A stretch of DNA of 64,000 nt from Romanomermis culicivorax (lineage: Eukaryota; Nematoda; Enoplea; Mermithida; Mermithidae): positions 992,001-1,056,000 of the forward strand of contig CAWUHX010000077.1 of the NCBI GenBank assembly GCA_963922205.1, in the 5' to 3' direction. The translations under genes and the position numbers were made by a program. The notes beneath the pieces were generated by a model that searched no databases, had not been told where the DNA came from, and saw only the letters and a list, made by a program, of their open reading frames with translations. This document shows positions 9,493 through 21,465 of this stretch, piece after piece. How positions within the stretch are numbered: position 1 is the stretch's first letter; each line of letters opens with the position of its first letter.

Positions 9493-11082
9493 TCAAAGTC
9501 TGCATTTCCATGCTTCGATTGTGGCTGGTTTGTGGTTTGGCTGGTAGAGCTTCAGTTGGACCTTCTTTGGCACTTCCTTTGAAGGCATTTTGCAATCCAT
9601 TGTCTTTGGTATTGCGATTGGATGGCCGCTGCGGCCATGACCACATTGGTAGAAATCATGCTCTACTCCAACAGTCAATGGGCATATTATTGCCATAATA
9701 ATAATTCCTACGATCATTCCCACTTGAAGGGAGAGGGATTTGGTGGGAGTATACTTTTCATACCATCGTATACTTGAACGATTTTTGTTATCACTAGTTG
9801 ACACTTTGTTCCTAGCCTTGGACTGCAACTTATTCTTAGAAGTTGACTTTTTTTTATTCGTTCTGCTACTCTTGTGAATATCTACTGGAAAATCGTCCAC
9901 ATTCTGGTCAGTGGGATACTGTAGCACAATGTCTGATCCACATTTGTAAGTAGGTAGCTGTGCAGAACACTGAGATGCCATATCTTTCTCAGGGAAGGCA
10001 GGTTGTGCAGTTACACTGAATGATGGATTTTGTGAGAAATTTTGCGACATCTGTTCAAGTTGTCGCCTTAAGCTTTCAACTTCCTGTTCTAGGAGATGTT
10101 CCCTACTGGGTGGTGTGCGCTCAGGTTGGACTAAAGGCTGTGCAACATGGACACTATGGTTCCCAGGCTTAATTCTAGGAAGCGAGGATTTGGGCATTCT
10201 ATATGCTGATTGACCCATGGAAACTGCCATGTGTGTGCCATTTTGAATGTCTCTTTGCCTTTTGCGACATACCGAAATAAAATGACCTGCTTTTTTGCAA
10301 TAATGACAGGTTTGTTTCTCCGTCTTCTCATGTCGATTCCCTGCTGGACTATGATAATTATTGGGTCGACTGTTTTGGGTTTTTATGGTATTTACCCGGT
10401 GGCAACCTGACCATTCCTTATTTTCTCTATCTCTCAACTGTGATTCAATTAGTAGTTGGGTTTCTAGCTGCCTAGCCAAAATTTCTGCTTCAGAAAACGT
10501 TGTGGGGCTACGTTTCATCACATCAGGGCGTAAGTCCTGGTTTAATCCATTAATGAAGAATCTTTTACAGAGCGTATCTATAGCATCAGGTGGCAAACCT
10601 GGATATGATTCAAGAACTAATTTTTGTATGGCAATACTGAAATCTGTAACACTTTCAGACGATTTTTGACGGCGAGCATGAAGCTCTATGGATCGAATGT
10701 CACTAATATGTGGTGGCCGAAATCTTTGTCGGAAAAGCTCTGTAAGAGCTAGAAAATCAAGTTGGGTGCGTTGGGTGTCACTAAGACTATTATAAACTAT
10801 TTCTGCTGCGTCCCGCAACAAGGTTGGGAAAACTAGTCGTTTATATGTTTCATCCCATTTTTGTGCTTGTGCAACTAAGTTAAACCGATTCAACCAAGAC
10901 TCGAAATTTTCAGTGGGCCGACCATGAAAGAAATCTGGCTCAAACCGAATAAGATTGGGTCGCGGGGTCTGGAGTGCATTGAGCTGCTGATTCTGGATAC
11001 CTAGCTCCTGACGAACCTGTTCCCGCAACAAATCTAAATTAGTACGTACCTCGTCCAATGTCATTGCTCGTGTAATTGGCAT
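9493..11082 (-). CDS. gag: Element A unit 1 Gag plus envelope signal/N-terminus
   Basis: 529 residues from the ATG at 11082, only 35 bases after the 5' LTR. Residues about 45-215 look like a retrotransposon capsid (FHGRPTENFESWLNRFN, then helices). Residues 259-272 form a canonical CCHC zinc knuckle (CHYCKKAGHFISVC) for RNA packaging. A Gln/Glu coiled-coil-like stretch lies near 325-350 and a basic region near 405-430. Residues about 452-472 (VGMIVGIIIMAIICPLTVGV) are a strong hydrophobic signal-like segment followed by Cys-containing sequence, which I read as the start of the glycoprotein, not Gag. The frame ends at TGA 9493-9495 and continues open behind it, so readthrough, mutation or splicing must separate the products. 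Confidence 0.88.
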   Translation of the reverse strand: MPITRAMTLDEVRTNLDLLREQVRQELGIQNQQLNALQTPRPNLIRFEPDFFHGRPTENFESWLNRFNLVAQAQKWDETYKRLVFPTLLRDAAEIVYNSLSDTQRTQLDFLALTELFRQRFRPPHISDIRSIELHARRQKSSESVTDFSIAIQKLVLESYPGLPPDAIDTLCKRFFINGLNQDLRPDVMKRSPTTFSEAEILARQLETQLLIESQLRDRENKEWSGCHRVNTIKTQNSRPNNYHSPAGNRHEKTEKQTCHYCKKAGHFISVCRKRQRDIQNGTHMAVSMGQSAYRMPKSSLPRIKPGNHSVHVAQPLVQPERTPPSREHLLEQEVESLRRQLEQMSQNFSQNPSFSVTAQPAFPEKDMASQCSAQLPTYKCGSDIVLQYPTDQNVDDFPVDIHKSSRTNKKKSTSKNKLQSKARNKVSTSDNKNRSSIRWYEKYTPTKSLSLQVGMIVGIIIMAIICPLTVGVEHDFYQCGHGRSGHPIAIPKTMDCKMPSKEVPKKVQLKLYQPNHKPATIEAWKCRL

Positions 11083-11099
11083 ACAAAATTCGAATAATT

Positions 11100-11117
11100 A
11101 GTTTTGATGACCCCCCA
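11100..11117 (-). other. Element A unit 1 primer binding site
   Basis: TGGGGGGTCATCAAAACT begins immediately after the LTR end (GTTATA). The leading TGG complements a tRNA CCA end. The tRNA identity cannot be read here. The same site recurs at 18408-18425 and 25716-25733. Confidence 0.6.
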
Positions 11118-11509
11118 TATAACGATAACGATATATTAAGCTTTTATTGGGTAGCCGTAATACAAAGCCAATATCGTAAATGTTGAGTAGCCGTTACAAT
11201 ATAGCGTAAGGCAACTAAAGTTATGGCGAATCACACTGATAGATCGGCTCTAGCTCTCTCTCTAATCTATCATTATGACAAAGGTTTATAAGCAGTAAAA
11301 CAGCTAAGTAAATATTATTCCCGTTAGAACGATCGAGCTCCGATAGATAGCTAATTATAGCAAAATTATAGCGATAGAGTAAACACAAAACATGGAATCA
11401 AACTAGAAACGTTAGTTATGGAAAAGCGATAGATTGGACATTACAGAAAATTGTACAAGGAAGTTAAAACGAGAAATAATGAATATCAACGAATAAACCA
11501 TTCGTTACA
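11118..11509 (-). repeat. Element A LTR 2 (internal, hybrid)
   Basis: Shared by units 1 and 2. It has G at 11124 like LTR 4 and T at 11452 like LTR 1, i.e. the pattern of a recombinant between the outer LTRs. No target duplication flanks it. Confidence 0.92.
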
Positions 11510-11520
11510 CCTCACCCCTT
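11510..11520 (-). other. Element A unit 2 polypurine tract
   Basis: Same tract as in unit 1, abutting LTR 2. Confidence 0.7.
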
Positions 11521-11549
11521 AAGAAAAACCTACACCGAAATATACAATT

Positions 11550-14157
11550 TCACAAAGGCTTGGTCTCTGTGGTGAATAGTCGTAACCGATTGACATGAAC
11601 AACTTCGAGGCGACTATCTGGCTTTGTTATAAGTCGTATGTGGGCATTGGGTGGGTCCATCTTCATGATTCGATATGGTCCATACCAACATACCGTATAT
11701 TTGGGGCACTTCCCCTGCTTTACGGTCGGATTATGCAAATAAACTATATCTCCTTTCTTGAAGATTACAATCTTGACTGTTTTATCATATTGGGTTTTCT
11801 GCAGTCGTTGTGCTTGTTGTATGTGTTCTGATGCTATTTGCCATGCCACAGTCAGTCGATCTTGAAGCTCTTCTTTGTATGATGAAAAGCTCTCAACATA
11901 GGGGCTTCGGTACACTGCAAAGTTTTCATCTGCAGGAATCCGGGCATCACGTCCATATAGTAAGTAGAAGGGTGTTTCCTTGGTGGATTCATGGACTGAT
12001 GTTCGATAGGCGAAAAGGGCATATGGTAAGTGAGCATCCCAATTATCATGGGTTGTAGATACATACATTTTCAGCATATTTGTCAGTGTGCGATTGAAAC
12101 GCTCTACCATACCATCGCTTTGGGGGTGGTACGGTGTTGTTAGTTTCTGTTCCGTTTCGCAAAGTCGTGCTATTTCTCGAAATAACTTTGATGTAAAATT
12201 TGTACCACAGTCAGAGAGGATTTGACGTGGACTACCAAAGCGACAAACTATATTTTCTACAAAAAGTCTCGCTGTTATCTCTGCTGTGACATTATTCACT
12301 GCAAATACCTCGGGCCACTTAGTAAAGTAGTCCATGAAAACAACAAGATATTTGTTACCATGCTCTGTGAGAGGCAAGGGACCCATAACATCAACTGCAA
12401 TCATTGAAAAGGGAGTCCCAGGGATCAATATGGATTGCATTGGAACTTTTGTCTTTTGATTCGGTTGCTTGTAGGAGAAGCATTTTATGCACTCCTTGCA
12501 CATCTTATGAATGTCATTATTCAGGTTGTGCCAATAGAATCTTTTGGAAATTTTGGCAAGCGTTTTCATAAATCCTAAATGACCACTAAACTTGTCTTCA
12601 TGGTACAATTTGAATATTTTTGTTGTCAGGGACTGTGGGACTACTATACGAGGTGATCGGTTATCTTTGTTACCTCTACGATACAGTAGATTGTCCAAAA
12701 TCATATAATGAGAGGCTTCAGCTGATAAGAACTGGATATCTTCAGCAGACATCGTAGGATCAATGTATGCTTTCCCGAGATAATCTATTATCCATTTGCA
12801 GAATCTATCAGTTCTTTGCCCTTGGGCAACCACGTTGTGACTTCCACTGTCATCCTCTTCATTTGAACTATCATCTTCTTCTTCGATTCCTTGTATCATA
12901 TTTATTTTTTCATCATCCATTCTGATACGAGACAGGGCATCTGCATCATTGTTATTCTTTCCTGGTTTGTATTTAATGGAGATATTATATTCCAACAGCG
13001 CCATCTTCCATCTTGTCAATCTCGAGCTGGTAGATGGATTCTTGTAAATGTACTGCAGTGGTGCATGATCCGTGACAAGGATGCATTCCTGACCATAAAT
13101 GTAAGGTCGGAGGGTCTTTATTGCCCAGACAATAGCAAGTGCCTCTAGTTCAATTACAGCATAGTTCTTTTCATGCTTGCATAATGCTCGGCTGATGTAC
13201 GCAATTGGCTTTTCATTATCATTGTGAATTTGAGCAAGTACTGCTCCTAGAGCATCTTTACTTGCATCAGTTTTGATGATGAAGGGTTTAGTATAGTCAG
13301 GGTAAGCCAGTACAGGAGCTGTAATTAATGCCTGCTTGAGTTGTTGGAAAGCTTGCTCACAAGAATCTGTCCAATGGAATAGTACGGCTTTACAGAGAAG
13401 TTTGTGAAGCGGGTGAGCAATATCTGCAAAAACTGGGAATGAATTTTCTATAGAAGGATGCTAGTCCTAGAAAGGATTTTAGCTGTGTTGTATCCTTGGG
13501 CTGTGGAAACTCCTTGACAGCTTTAATTTTTGAATCATCAGCTTTCAAGCCCATAGCAGTGACTTTATATCCGAGGAAACTGACCTCCTCCTGCAAAAAT
13601 TGACATTTTTTCAACTTCAACTTGAGATTTGTCAATCGCAGCCATTTAAAAACTTCTTCAAGCACTTCTTTATGCTTCTCGACTGTCTCTGTGCAGACCA
13701 AAATGTCATCCAGATAAACAAAACAGTTTTTCCATTCGAGGCCAGCCAAAACTTTGTTCATGGTTCTTTGGAATGTCGCTGGGGCATTGCAAAGTCCAAA
13801 TGGCATAACATTGAATTCCTATAATCCTGAATAGGTTGTGAATGCCGTTTTTTCACGATCTGTTTGATCTACTTCCACCTGCCAGTAGCCTGAGGCAAGA
13901 TCCAATGTGGAAAAGTATCTAGATTTCCCTACAGTGTCAAGTATATCATCAATACGAGGTAGCGGAAATACATCTTTCTTTGTGATGTCATTGAGCTTAC
14001 GGTAGTTGACACAGAATCTTATAGATCCATCTTTCTTTTTGACAGGTACTACAGGACTTGACCATGGGCTGGTTGATGGTTGTATGAGTTTCCTACTCAA
14101 AAGATCCTGTACATTATCATCAATGATTTTTCTTTGGGAAAAAGGGACACGATAAGG
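11550..14157 (-). pseudogene. pol: Element A unit 2 pol: RT-RNase H-integrase, disrupted
   Basis: Conceptually identical to unit 1 pol, including TGA at 14158-14160, TAG at 13819-13821 and the homopolymer frameshift at 13428-13432. Identity of the lesions shows that the units were copied after the damage occurred. Confidence 0.9.
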
Positions 14158-16800
14158 TCATTGTTTTATTGGTGGATGATCATGGGTTTCTATGTTATGC
14201 TTCGTTATATCAGTTCTTCCGAGGTCAGCATCAGAGAGGGCAAAAATGTCCATATTATTGATTAAAAATTGGCTCATAATATCATATTGATTAGCTGGAC
14301 AGTTTCTTAGCTTTTGTTCAATGAGGTTTTCAGCTGAGCTATTGATATCTTTATCTTCAATGAATAGGATGGACTCCATTTTTACAACATTGCTCTGGCT
14401 AAACGTTTCTATATACCCTAGTGTCGTATTTTTGAACAATTTTACCGGTGCTACAGTTGGGTTTTGACAGATGACTTCAATAGGTGTATTCTGGGTTACC
14501 AGCATTTCTTTAATAATCAGATTATTTCGTTGCATCAGAGTGTCTGCAGGTGAGACAAGGTTGACTTGTTCTGGCAAATTTGGGGCCTTTTGTAGTGTAG
14601 TTAACTTGATAATACTACGAGGTGGTACAATTTTCGATTCAGATAAATGGATGGGCATTTTCTTTACTTTTGGCATTTCCCCCTGTGTTGGACAGGATTT
14701 GAGGCCTTCAATTAAGGGAATCTGAGACCCGACATCAAAACGAACCCATTTTCTTATGATATCAATGGTCATTTTACCACCTACCTGGACAAGAAAATCG
14801 TTGCCCAAAATCATTTGTTGAGGACAGTTGTCCATTACAAAAACTTTCATCATTATTTGAAAATCGTTGATTACAGTAGGTAGCTGTACGTGACCAGCCA
14901 ATTGTACAATGTGACCCGTTAAAGAGGTTGCACCTAGTGGCAGGTCAATTAAATTGATGATGGGTTGATTTTTGGAAACATTGTTCTGATATATTTTTTG
15001 GAGATGGCTCTTACTCAGCAAAGATAGTGTGGCTCCAGTGTCAATCAAGGCTAATGTACCAGTACCACTAGCAGTGACAAATATCAATGGCTGTTTTATG
15101 TTAGAGTTGCCATCAGCAACGTATGAAATGGACGCTTCTCTATTTGCTGGTAGGAGTCTTGGTATTTGATTATTTCTCAATGGTTCATAACCAGAGATTG
15201 TTACTGTGTCACGTGCACCATTGAAAAGTATTTTCTGGTTTCCAACTCTGTGGTTTTTGTGCCTCAAAAATGTTGGCATTGAAAAACATCGAAAGCAATA
15301 ACCAAGCTTTGATTTTACTATTAGATAGACGATGAAAACTATCCCGAATAGTGCTGCAACCGTGACTATTAGGTTAAATATCAGTTGTAATGGTCCAGCT
15401 AACAGCCTATTGGCTAATTCAGCAGTTCCCTTTGTGGCACTACCAATTAAATGTTCAAGACTTCTACTGGGTACCTGCATCATTTTACTTGCAGCATTTC
15501 CAGCACCTTCAATCATTTCTTTGAGAGCTGATGGATGTAGTGACAAAGCAGAATTGTATTCTATAAGTTGGTTCATTTGTGTTTGAAGTTTCATCACTTT
15601 ACTCATGTAATTTTTGAACATTCCCAGGCCATTAATGGTGCCTTCTAATTGGTCATAAAATATTGCTGGCGCATTGAATATAGTTACATTAGGCACTGAA
15701 TGCATCAACAATTCTGCGGGGAGCATGCTTACATGGACAGGTCCCCGTTCAGTTCTCCAATCCTGTGGGGTGTTTTGAAAGATTCCACTTATATGATGGT
15801 TACAATTTATGGTAAGTGAAGTGGAAACTAAATCGTGACTGCCTGGGGTAGCAAACATTAATTTGTTGTTAATAAGGACAGGAAGGAGCTCATAGCATGT
15901 TCCATTAACTTGGTAGTCCCAGAAGATTTTAGATGCTGTATACTTTTTGCATTCCCATACTAATAAAGCTTCTCCAGCAAACTTGGCGTGAATGTCCTTT
16001 CCGTTGAGGAGTACTCGAGCTCCAAGGATTGCATCTAATTGTAATAGCTGGTGGATTATATTTATCTGTCGGTTGTTCATGTGGCAAAAGTTTGACCACA
16101 CTTCACGAAAATCATTTGTTTCTAATGCCAATATTTTGGCTTCCAAGTACTGTAGCTTAGCATTGACTGGATCAACTGGTTTGGGTGGTTGTGGTCGTGA
16201 GGGACGAGAGGGATTGGAGGCTCTTTTTGTTCTGTACCTATTAATGATTTTTAGGGCTACACCTTGATGAGTTAAGATGGCATCAACAGGTAAGCAGTGG
16301 CGTCCTTTTATCTCACTCAGTGGTACATTGAGAATTGAGAATGCACCCTGAATGGCATCAATAACATAGAATGAGCTGCTATAAACTGCTGAATATGTCC
16401 GTAGTTCAACATATTTCCAAGGAGAGACTATCTTTGATGCATCCCATACTATCACTCCGTCTTGGGTGTCACAGTACCCGCTGGGTGCATAACATGATCC
16501 CATATTGCCAAGATCACTTGATAAGGTGTGACCATCGGTGGTGGCAATCTGTCCTTTCTCCAGAATTAAATTCTCTACAGTGAAACATTTATCTCGACAA
16601 CACCATTCAAACCGAACATCGAGCGTAAGATTGGTCGTCCAGGATTCATTGGAAGCAAGTGGGACTAGGAGATGATCCCGATAATGTTTGGTTTCAATAA
16701 CGGCTTTACATTCACCCATGATAAGAGGCCTTTCTTTGATTTGATCCAACATGATTCCTTTTGCACCGAAGAATCCAACATTGGTGCAGATTGTTCTTTG
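14158..16800 (-). CDS. Element A unit 2 envelope-like glycoprotein-protease
   Basis: Identical translation to unit 1 (864 codons from Met at 16752): glycoprotein ectodomain, transmembrane anchor, then DTG protease. Confidence 0.82.
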   Translation of the reverse strand, partial: QRTICTNVGFFGAKGIMLDQIKERPLIMGECKAVIETKHYRDHLLVPLASNESWTTNLTLDVRFEWCCRDKCFTVENLILEKGQIATTDGHTLSSDLGNMGSCYAPSGYCDTQDGVIVWDASKIVSPWKYVELRTYSAVYSSSFYVIDAIQGAFSILNVPLSEIKGRHCLPVDAILTHQGVALKIINRYRTKRASNPSRPSRPQPPKPVDPVNAKLQYLEAKILALETNDFREVWSNFCHMNNRQINIIHQLLQLDAILGARVLLNGKDIHAKFAGEALLVWECKKYTASKIFWDYQVNGTCYELLPVLINNKLMFATPGSHDLVSTSLTINCNHHISGIFQNTPQDWRTERGPVHVSMLPAELLMHSVPNVTIFNAPAIFYDQLEGTINGLGMFKNYMSKVMKLQTQMNQLIEYNSALSLHPSALKEMIEGAGNAASKMMQVPSRSLEHLIGSATKGTAELANRLLAGPLQLIFNLIVTVAALFGIVFIVYLIVKSKLGYCFRCFSMPTFLRHKNHRVGNQKILFNGARDTVTISGYEPLRNNQIPRLLPANREASISYVADGNSNIKQPLIFVTASGTGTLALIDTGATLSLLSKSHLQKIYQNNVSKNQPIINLIDLPLGATSLTGHIVQLAGHVQLPTVINDFQIMMKVFVMDNCPQQMILGNDFLVQVGGKMTIDIIRKWVRFDVGSQIPLIEGLKSCPTQGEMPKVKKMPIHLSESKIVPPRSIIKLTTLQKAPNLPEQVNLVSPADTLMQRNNLIIKEMLVTQNTPIEVICQNPTVAPVKLFKNTTLGYIETFSQSNVVKMESILFIEDKDINSSAENLIEQKLRNCPANQYDIMSQFLINNMDIFALSDADLGRTDITKHNIETHDHPPIKQ

Positions 16801-18390
16801 TCAAAGTCTGCATTTCCATGCTTCGATTGTGGCTGGTTTGTGGTTTGGCTGGTAGAGCTTCAGTTGGACCTTCTTTGGCACTTCCTTTGAAGGCATTTTG
16901 CAATCCATTGTCTTTGGTATTGCGATTGGATGGCCGCTGCGGCCATGACCACATTGGTAGAAATCATGCTCTACTCCAACAGTCAATGGGCATATTATTG
17001 CCATAATAATAATTCCTACGATCATTCCCACTTGAAGGGAGAGGGATTTGGTGGGAGTATACTTTTCATACCATCGTATACTTGAACGATTTTTGTTATC
17101 ACTAGTTGACACTTTGTTCCTAGCCTTGGACTGCAACTTATTCTTAGAAGTTGACTTTTTTTTATTCGTTCTGCTACTCTTGTGAATATCTACTGGAAAA
17201 TCGTCCACATTCTGGTCAGTGGGATACTGTAGCACAATGTCTGATCCACATTTGTAAGTAGGTAGCTGTGCAGAACACTGAGATGCCATATCTTTCTCAG
17301 GGAAGGCAGGTTGTGCAGTTACACTGAATGATGGATTTTGTGAGAAATTTTGCGACATCTGTTCAAGTTGTCGCCTTAAGCTTTCAACTTCCTGTTCTAG
17401 GAGATGTTCCCTACTGGGTGGTGTGCGCTCAGGTTGGACTAAAGGCTGTGCAACATGGACACTATGGTTCCCAGGCTTAATTCTAGGAAGCGAGGATTTG
17501 GGCATTCTATATGCTGATTGACCCATGGAAACTGCCATGTGTGTGCCATTTTGAATGTCTCTTTGCCTTTTGCGACATACCGAAATAAAATGACCTGCTT
17601 TTTTGCAATAATGACAGGTTTGTTTCTCCGTCTTCTCATGTCGATTCCCTGCTGGACTATGATAATTATTGGGTCGACTGTTTTGGGTTTTTATGGTATT
17701 TACCCGGTGGCAACCTGACCATTCCTTATTTTCTCTATCTCTCAACTGTGATTCAATTAGTAGTTGGGTTTCTAGCTGCCTAGCCAAAATTTCTGCTTCA
17801 GAAAACGTTGTGGGGCTACGTTTCATCACATCAGGGCGTAAGTCCTGGTTTAATCCATTAATGAAGAATCTTTTACAGAGCGTATCTATAGCATCAGGTG
17901 GCAAACCTGGATATGATTCAAGAACTAATTTTTGTATGGCAATACTGAAATCTGTAACACTTTCAGACGATTTTTGACGGCGAGCATGAAGCTCTATGGA
18001 TCGAATGTCACTAATATGTGGTGGCCGAAATCTTTGTCGGAAAAGCTCTGTAAGAGCTAGAAAATCAAGTTGGGTGCGTTGGGTGTCACTAAGACTATTA
18101 TAAACTATTTCTGCTGCGTCCCGCAACAAGGTTGGGAAAACTAGTCGTTTATATGTTTCATCCCATTTTTGTGCTTGTGCAACTAAGTTAAACCGATTCA
18201 ACCAAGACTCGAAATTTTCAGTGGGCCGACCATGAAAGAAATCTGGCTCAAACCGAATAAGATTGGGTCGCGGGGTCTGGAGTGCATTGAGCTGCTGATT
18301 CTGGATACCTAGCTCCTGACGAACCTGTTCCCGCAACAAATCTAAATTAGTACGTACCTCGTCCAATGTCATTGCTCGTGTAATTGGCAT
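16801..18390 (-). CDS. gag: Element A unit 2 Gag plus envelope N-terminus
   Basis: 529 residues, identical to unit 1, with the CCHC knuckle and the C-terminal hydrophobic segment; ends at the same TGA. Confidence 0.88.
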   Translation of the reverse strand: MPITRAMTLDEVRTNLDLLREQVRQELGIQNQQLNALQTPRPNLIRFEPDFFHGRPTENFESWLNRFNLVAQAQKWDETYKRLVFPTLLRDAAEIVYNSLSDTQRTQLDFLALTELFRQRFRPPHISDIRSIELHARRQKSSESVTDFSIAIQKLVLESYPGLPPDAIDTLCKRFFINGLNQDLRPDVMKRSPTTFSEAEILARQLETQLLIESQLRDRENKEWSGCHRVNTIKTQNSRPNNYHSPAGNRHEKTEKQTCHYCKKAGHFISVCRKRQRDIQNGTHMAVSMGQSAYRMPKSSLPRIKPGNHSVHVAQPLVQPERTPPSREHLLEQEVESLRRQLEQMSQNFSQNPSFSVTAQPAFPEKDMASQCSAQLPTYKCGSDIVLQYPTDQNVDDFPVDIHKSSRTNKKKSTSKNKLQSKARNKVSTSDNKNRSSIRWYEKYTPTKSLSLQVGMIVGIIIMAIICPLTVGVEHDFYQCGHGRSGHPIAIPKTMDCKMPSKEVPKKVQLKLYQPNHKPATIEAWKCRL

Positions 18391-18407
18391 ACAAAATTCG
18401 AATAATT

Positions 18408-18425
18408 AGTTTTGATGACCCCCCA
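18408..18425 (-). other. Element A unit 2 primer binding site
   Basis: TGG-initiated site directly inside LTR 3, as in unit 1. Confidence 0.6.
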
Positions 18426-18817
18426 TATAACGATAACGATATATTAAGCTTTTATTGGGTAGCCGTAATACAAAGCCAATATCGTAAATGTTGAGTAGCC
18501 GTTACAATATAGCGTAAGGCAACTAAAGTTATGGCGAATCACACTGATAGATCGGCTCTAGCTCTCTCTCTAATCTATCATTATGACAAAGGTTTATAAG
18601 CAGTAAAACAGCTAAGTAAATATTATTCCCGTTAGAACGATCGAGCTCCGATAGATAGCTAATTATAGCAAAATTATAGCGATAGAGTAAACACAAAACA
18701 TGGAATCAAACTAGAAACGTTAGTTATGGAAAAGCGATAGATTGGACATTACAGAAAATTGTACAAGGAAGTTAAAACGAGAAATAATGAATATCAACGA
18801 ATAAACCATTCGTTACA
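18426..18817 (-). repeat. Element A LTR 3 (internal, hybrid)
   Basis: Same hybrid state as LTR 2: G at 18432 and T at 18760. Confidence 0.92.
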
Positions 18818-18828
18818 CCTCACCCCTT
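18818..18828 (-). other. Element A unit 3 polypurine tract
   Basis: Same tract as in unit 1, abutting LTR 3. Confidence 0.7.
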
Positions 18829-18857
18829 AAGAAAAACCTACACCGAAATATACAATT

Positions 18858-21465
18858 TCACAAAGGCTTGGTCTCTGTGGTGAATAGTCGTAACCGATTG
18901 ACATGAACAACTTCGAGGCGACTATCTGGCTTTGTTATAAGTCGTATGTGGGCATTGGGTGGGTCCATCTTCATGATTCGATATGGTCCATACCAACATA
19001 CCGTATATTTGGGGCACTTCCCCTGCTTTACGGTCGGATTATGCAAATAAACTATATCTCCTTTCTTGAAGATTACAATCTTGACTGTTTTATCATATTG
19101 GGTTTTCTGCAGTCGTTGTGCTTGTTGTATGTGTTCTGATGCTATTTGCCATGCCACAGTCAGTCGATCTTGAAGCTCTTCTTTGTATGATGAAAAGCTC
19201 TCAACATAGGGGCTTCGGTACACTGCAAAGTTTTCATCTGCAGGAATCCGGGCATCACGTCCATATAGTAAGTAGAAGGGTGTTTCCTTGGTGGATTCAT
19301 GGACTGATGTTCGATAGGCGAAAAGGGCATATGGTAAGTGAGCATCCCAATTATCATGGGTTGTAGATACATACATTTTCAGCATATTTGTCAGTGTGCG
19401 ATTGAAACGCTCTACCATACCATCGCTTTGGGGGTGGTACGGTGTTGTTAGTTTCTGTTCCGTTTCGCAAAGTCGTGCTATTTCTCGAAATAACTTTGAT
19501 GTAAAATTTGTACCACAGTCAGAGAGGATTTGACGTGGACTACCAAAGCGACAAACTATATTTTCTACAAAAAGTCTCGCTGTTATCTCTGCTGTGACAT
19601 TATTCACTGCAAATACCTCGGGCCACTTAGTAAAGTAGTCCATGAAAACAACAAGATATTTGTTACCATGCTCTGTGAGAGGCAAGGGACCCATAACATC
19701 AACTGCAATCATTGAAAAGGGAGTCCCAGGGATCAATATGGATTGCATTGGAACTTTTGTCTTTTGATTCGGTTGCTTGTAGGAGAAGCATTTTATGCAC
19801 TCCTTGCACATCTTATGAATGTCATTATTCAGGTTGTGCCAATAGAATCTTTTGGAAATTTTGGCAAGCGTTTTCATAAATCCTAAATGACCACTAAACT
19901 TGTCTTCATGGTACAATTTGAATATTTTTGTTGTCAGGGACTGTGGGACTACTATACGAGGTGATCGGTTATCTTTGTTACCTCTACGATACAGTAGATT
20001 GTCCAAAATCATATAATGAGAGGCTTCAGCTGATAAGAACTGGATATCTTCAGCAGACATCGTAGGATCAATGTATGCTTTCCCGAGATAATCTATTATC
20101 CATTTGCAGAATCTATCAGTTCTTTGCCCTTGGGCAACCACGTTGTGACTTCCACTGTCATCCTCTTCATTTGAACTATCATCTTCTTCTTCGATTCCTT
20201 GTATCATATTTATTTTTTCATCATCCATTCTGATACGAGACAGGGCATCTGCATCATTGTTATTCTTTCCTGGTTTGTATTTAATGGAGATATTATATTC
20301 CAACAGCGCCATCTTCCATCTTGTCAATCTCGAGCTGGTAGATGGATTCTTGTAAATGTACTGCAGTGGTGCATGATCCGTGACAAGGATGCATTCCTGA
20401 CCATAAATGTAAGGTCGGAGGGTCTTTATTGCCCAGACAATAGCAAGTGCCTCTAGTTCAATTACAGCATAGTTCTTTTCATGCTTGCATAATGCTCGGC
20501 TGATGTACGCAATTGGCTTTTCATTATCATTGTGAATTTGAGCAAGTACTGCTCCTAGAGCATCTTTACTTGCATCAGTTTTGATGATGAAGGGTTTAGT
20601 ATAGTCAGGGTAAGCCAGTACAGGAGCTGTAATTAATGCCTGCTTGAGTTGTTGGAAAGCTTGCTCACAAGAATCTGTCCAATGGAATAGTACGGCTTTA
20701 CAGAGAAGTTTGTGAAGCGGGTGAGCAATATCTGCAAAAACTGGGAATGAATTTTCTATAGAAGGATGCTAGTCCTAGAAAGGATTTTAGCTGTGTTGTA
20801 TCCTTGGGCTGTGGAAACTCCTTGACAGCTTTAATTTTTGAATCATCAGCTTTCAAGCCCATAGCAGTGACTTTATATCCGAGGAAACTGACCTCCTCCT
20901 GCAAAAATTGACATTTTTTCAACTTCAACTTGAGATTTGTCAATCGCAGCCATTTAAAAACTTCTTCAAGCACTTCTTTATGCTTCTCGACTGTCTCTGT
21001 GCAGACCAAAATGTCATCCAGATAAACAAAACAGTTTTTCCATTCGAGGCCAGCCAAAACTTTGTTCATGGTTCTTTGGAATGTCGCTGGGGCATTGCAA
21101 AGTCCAAATGGCATAACATTGAATTCCTATAATCCTGAATAGGTTGTGAATGCCGTTTTTTCACGATCTGTTTGATCTACTTCCACCTGCCAGTAGCCTG
21201 AGGCAAGATCCAATGTGGAAAAGTATCTAGATTTCCCTACAGTGTCAAGTATATCATCAATACGAGGTAGCGGAAATACATCTTTCTTTGTGATGTCATT
21301 GAGCTTACGGTAGTTGACACAGAATCTTATAGATCCATCTTTCTTTTTGACAGGTACTACAGGACTTGACCATGGGCTGGTTGATGGTTGTATGAGTTTC
21401 CTACTCAAAAGATCCTGTACATTATCATCAATGATTTTTCTTTGGGAAAAAGGGACACGATAAGG
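18858..21465 (-). pseudogene. pol: Element A unit 3 pol: RT-RNase H-integrase, disrupted
   Basis: Conceptually identical to units 1 and 2, with TGA at 21466-21468, TAG at 21127-21129 and the frameshift run at 20736-20740. Confidence 0.9.
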
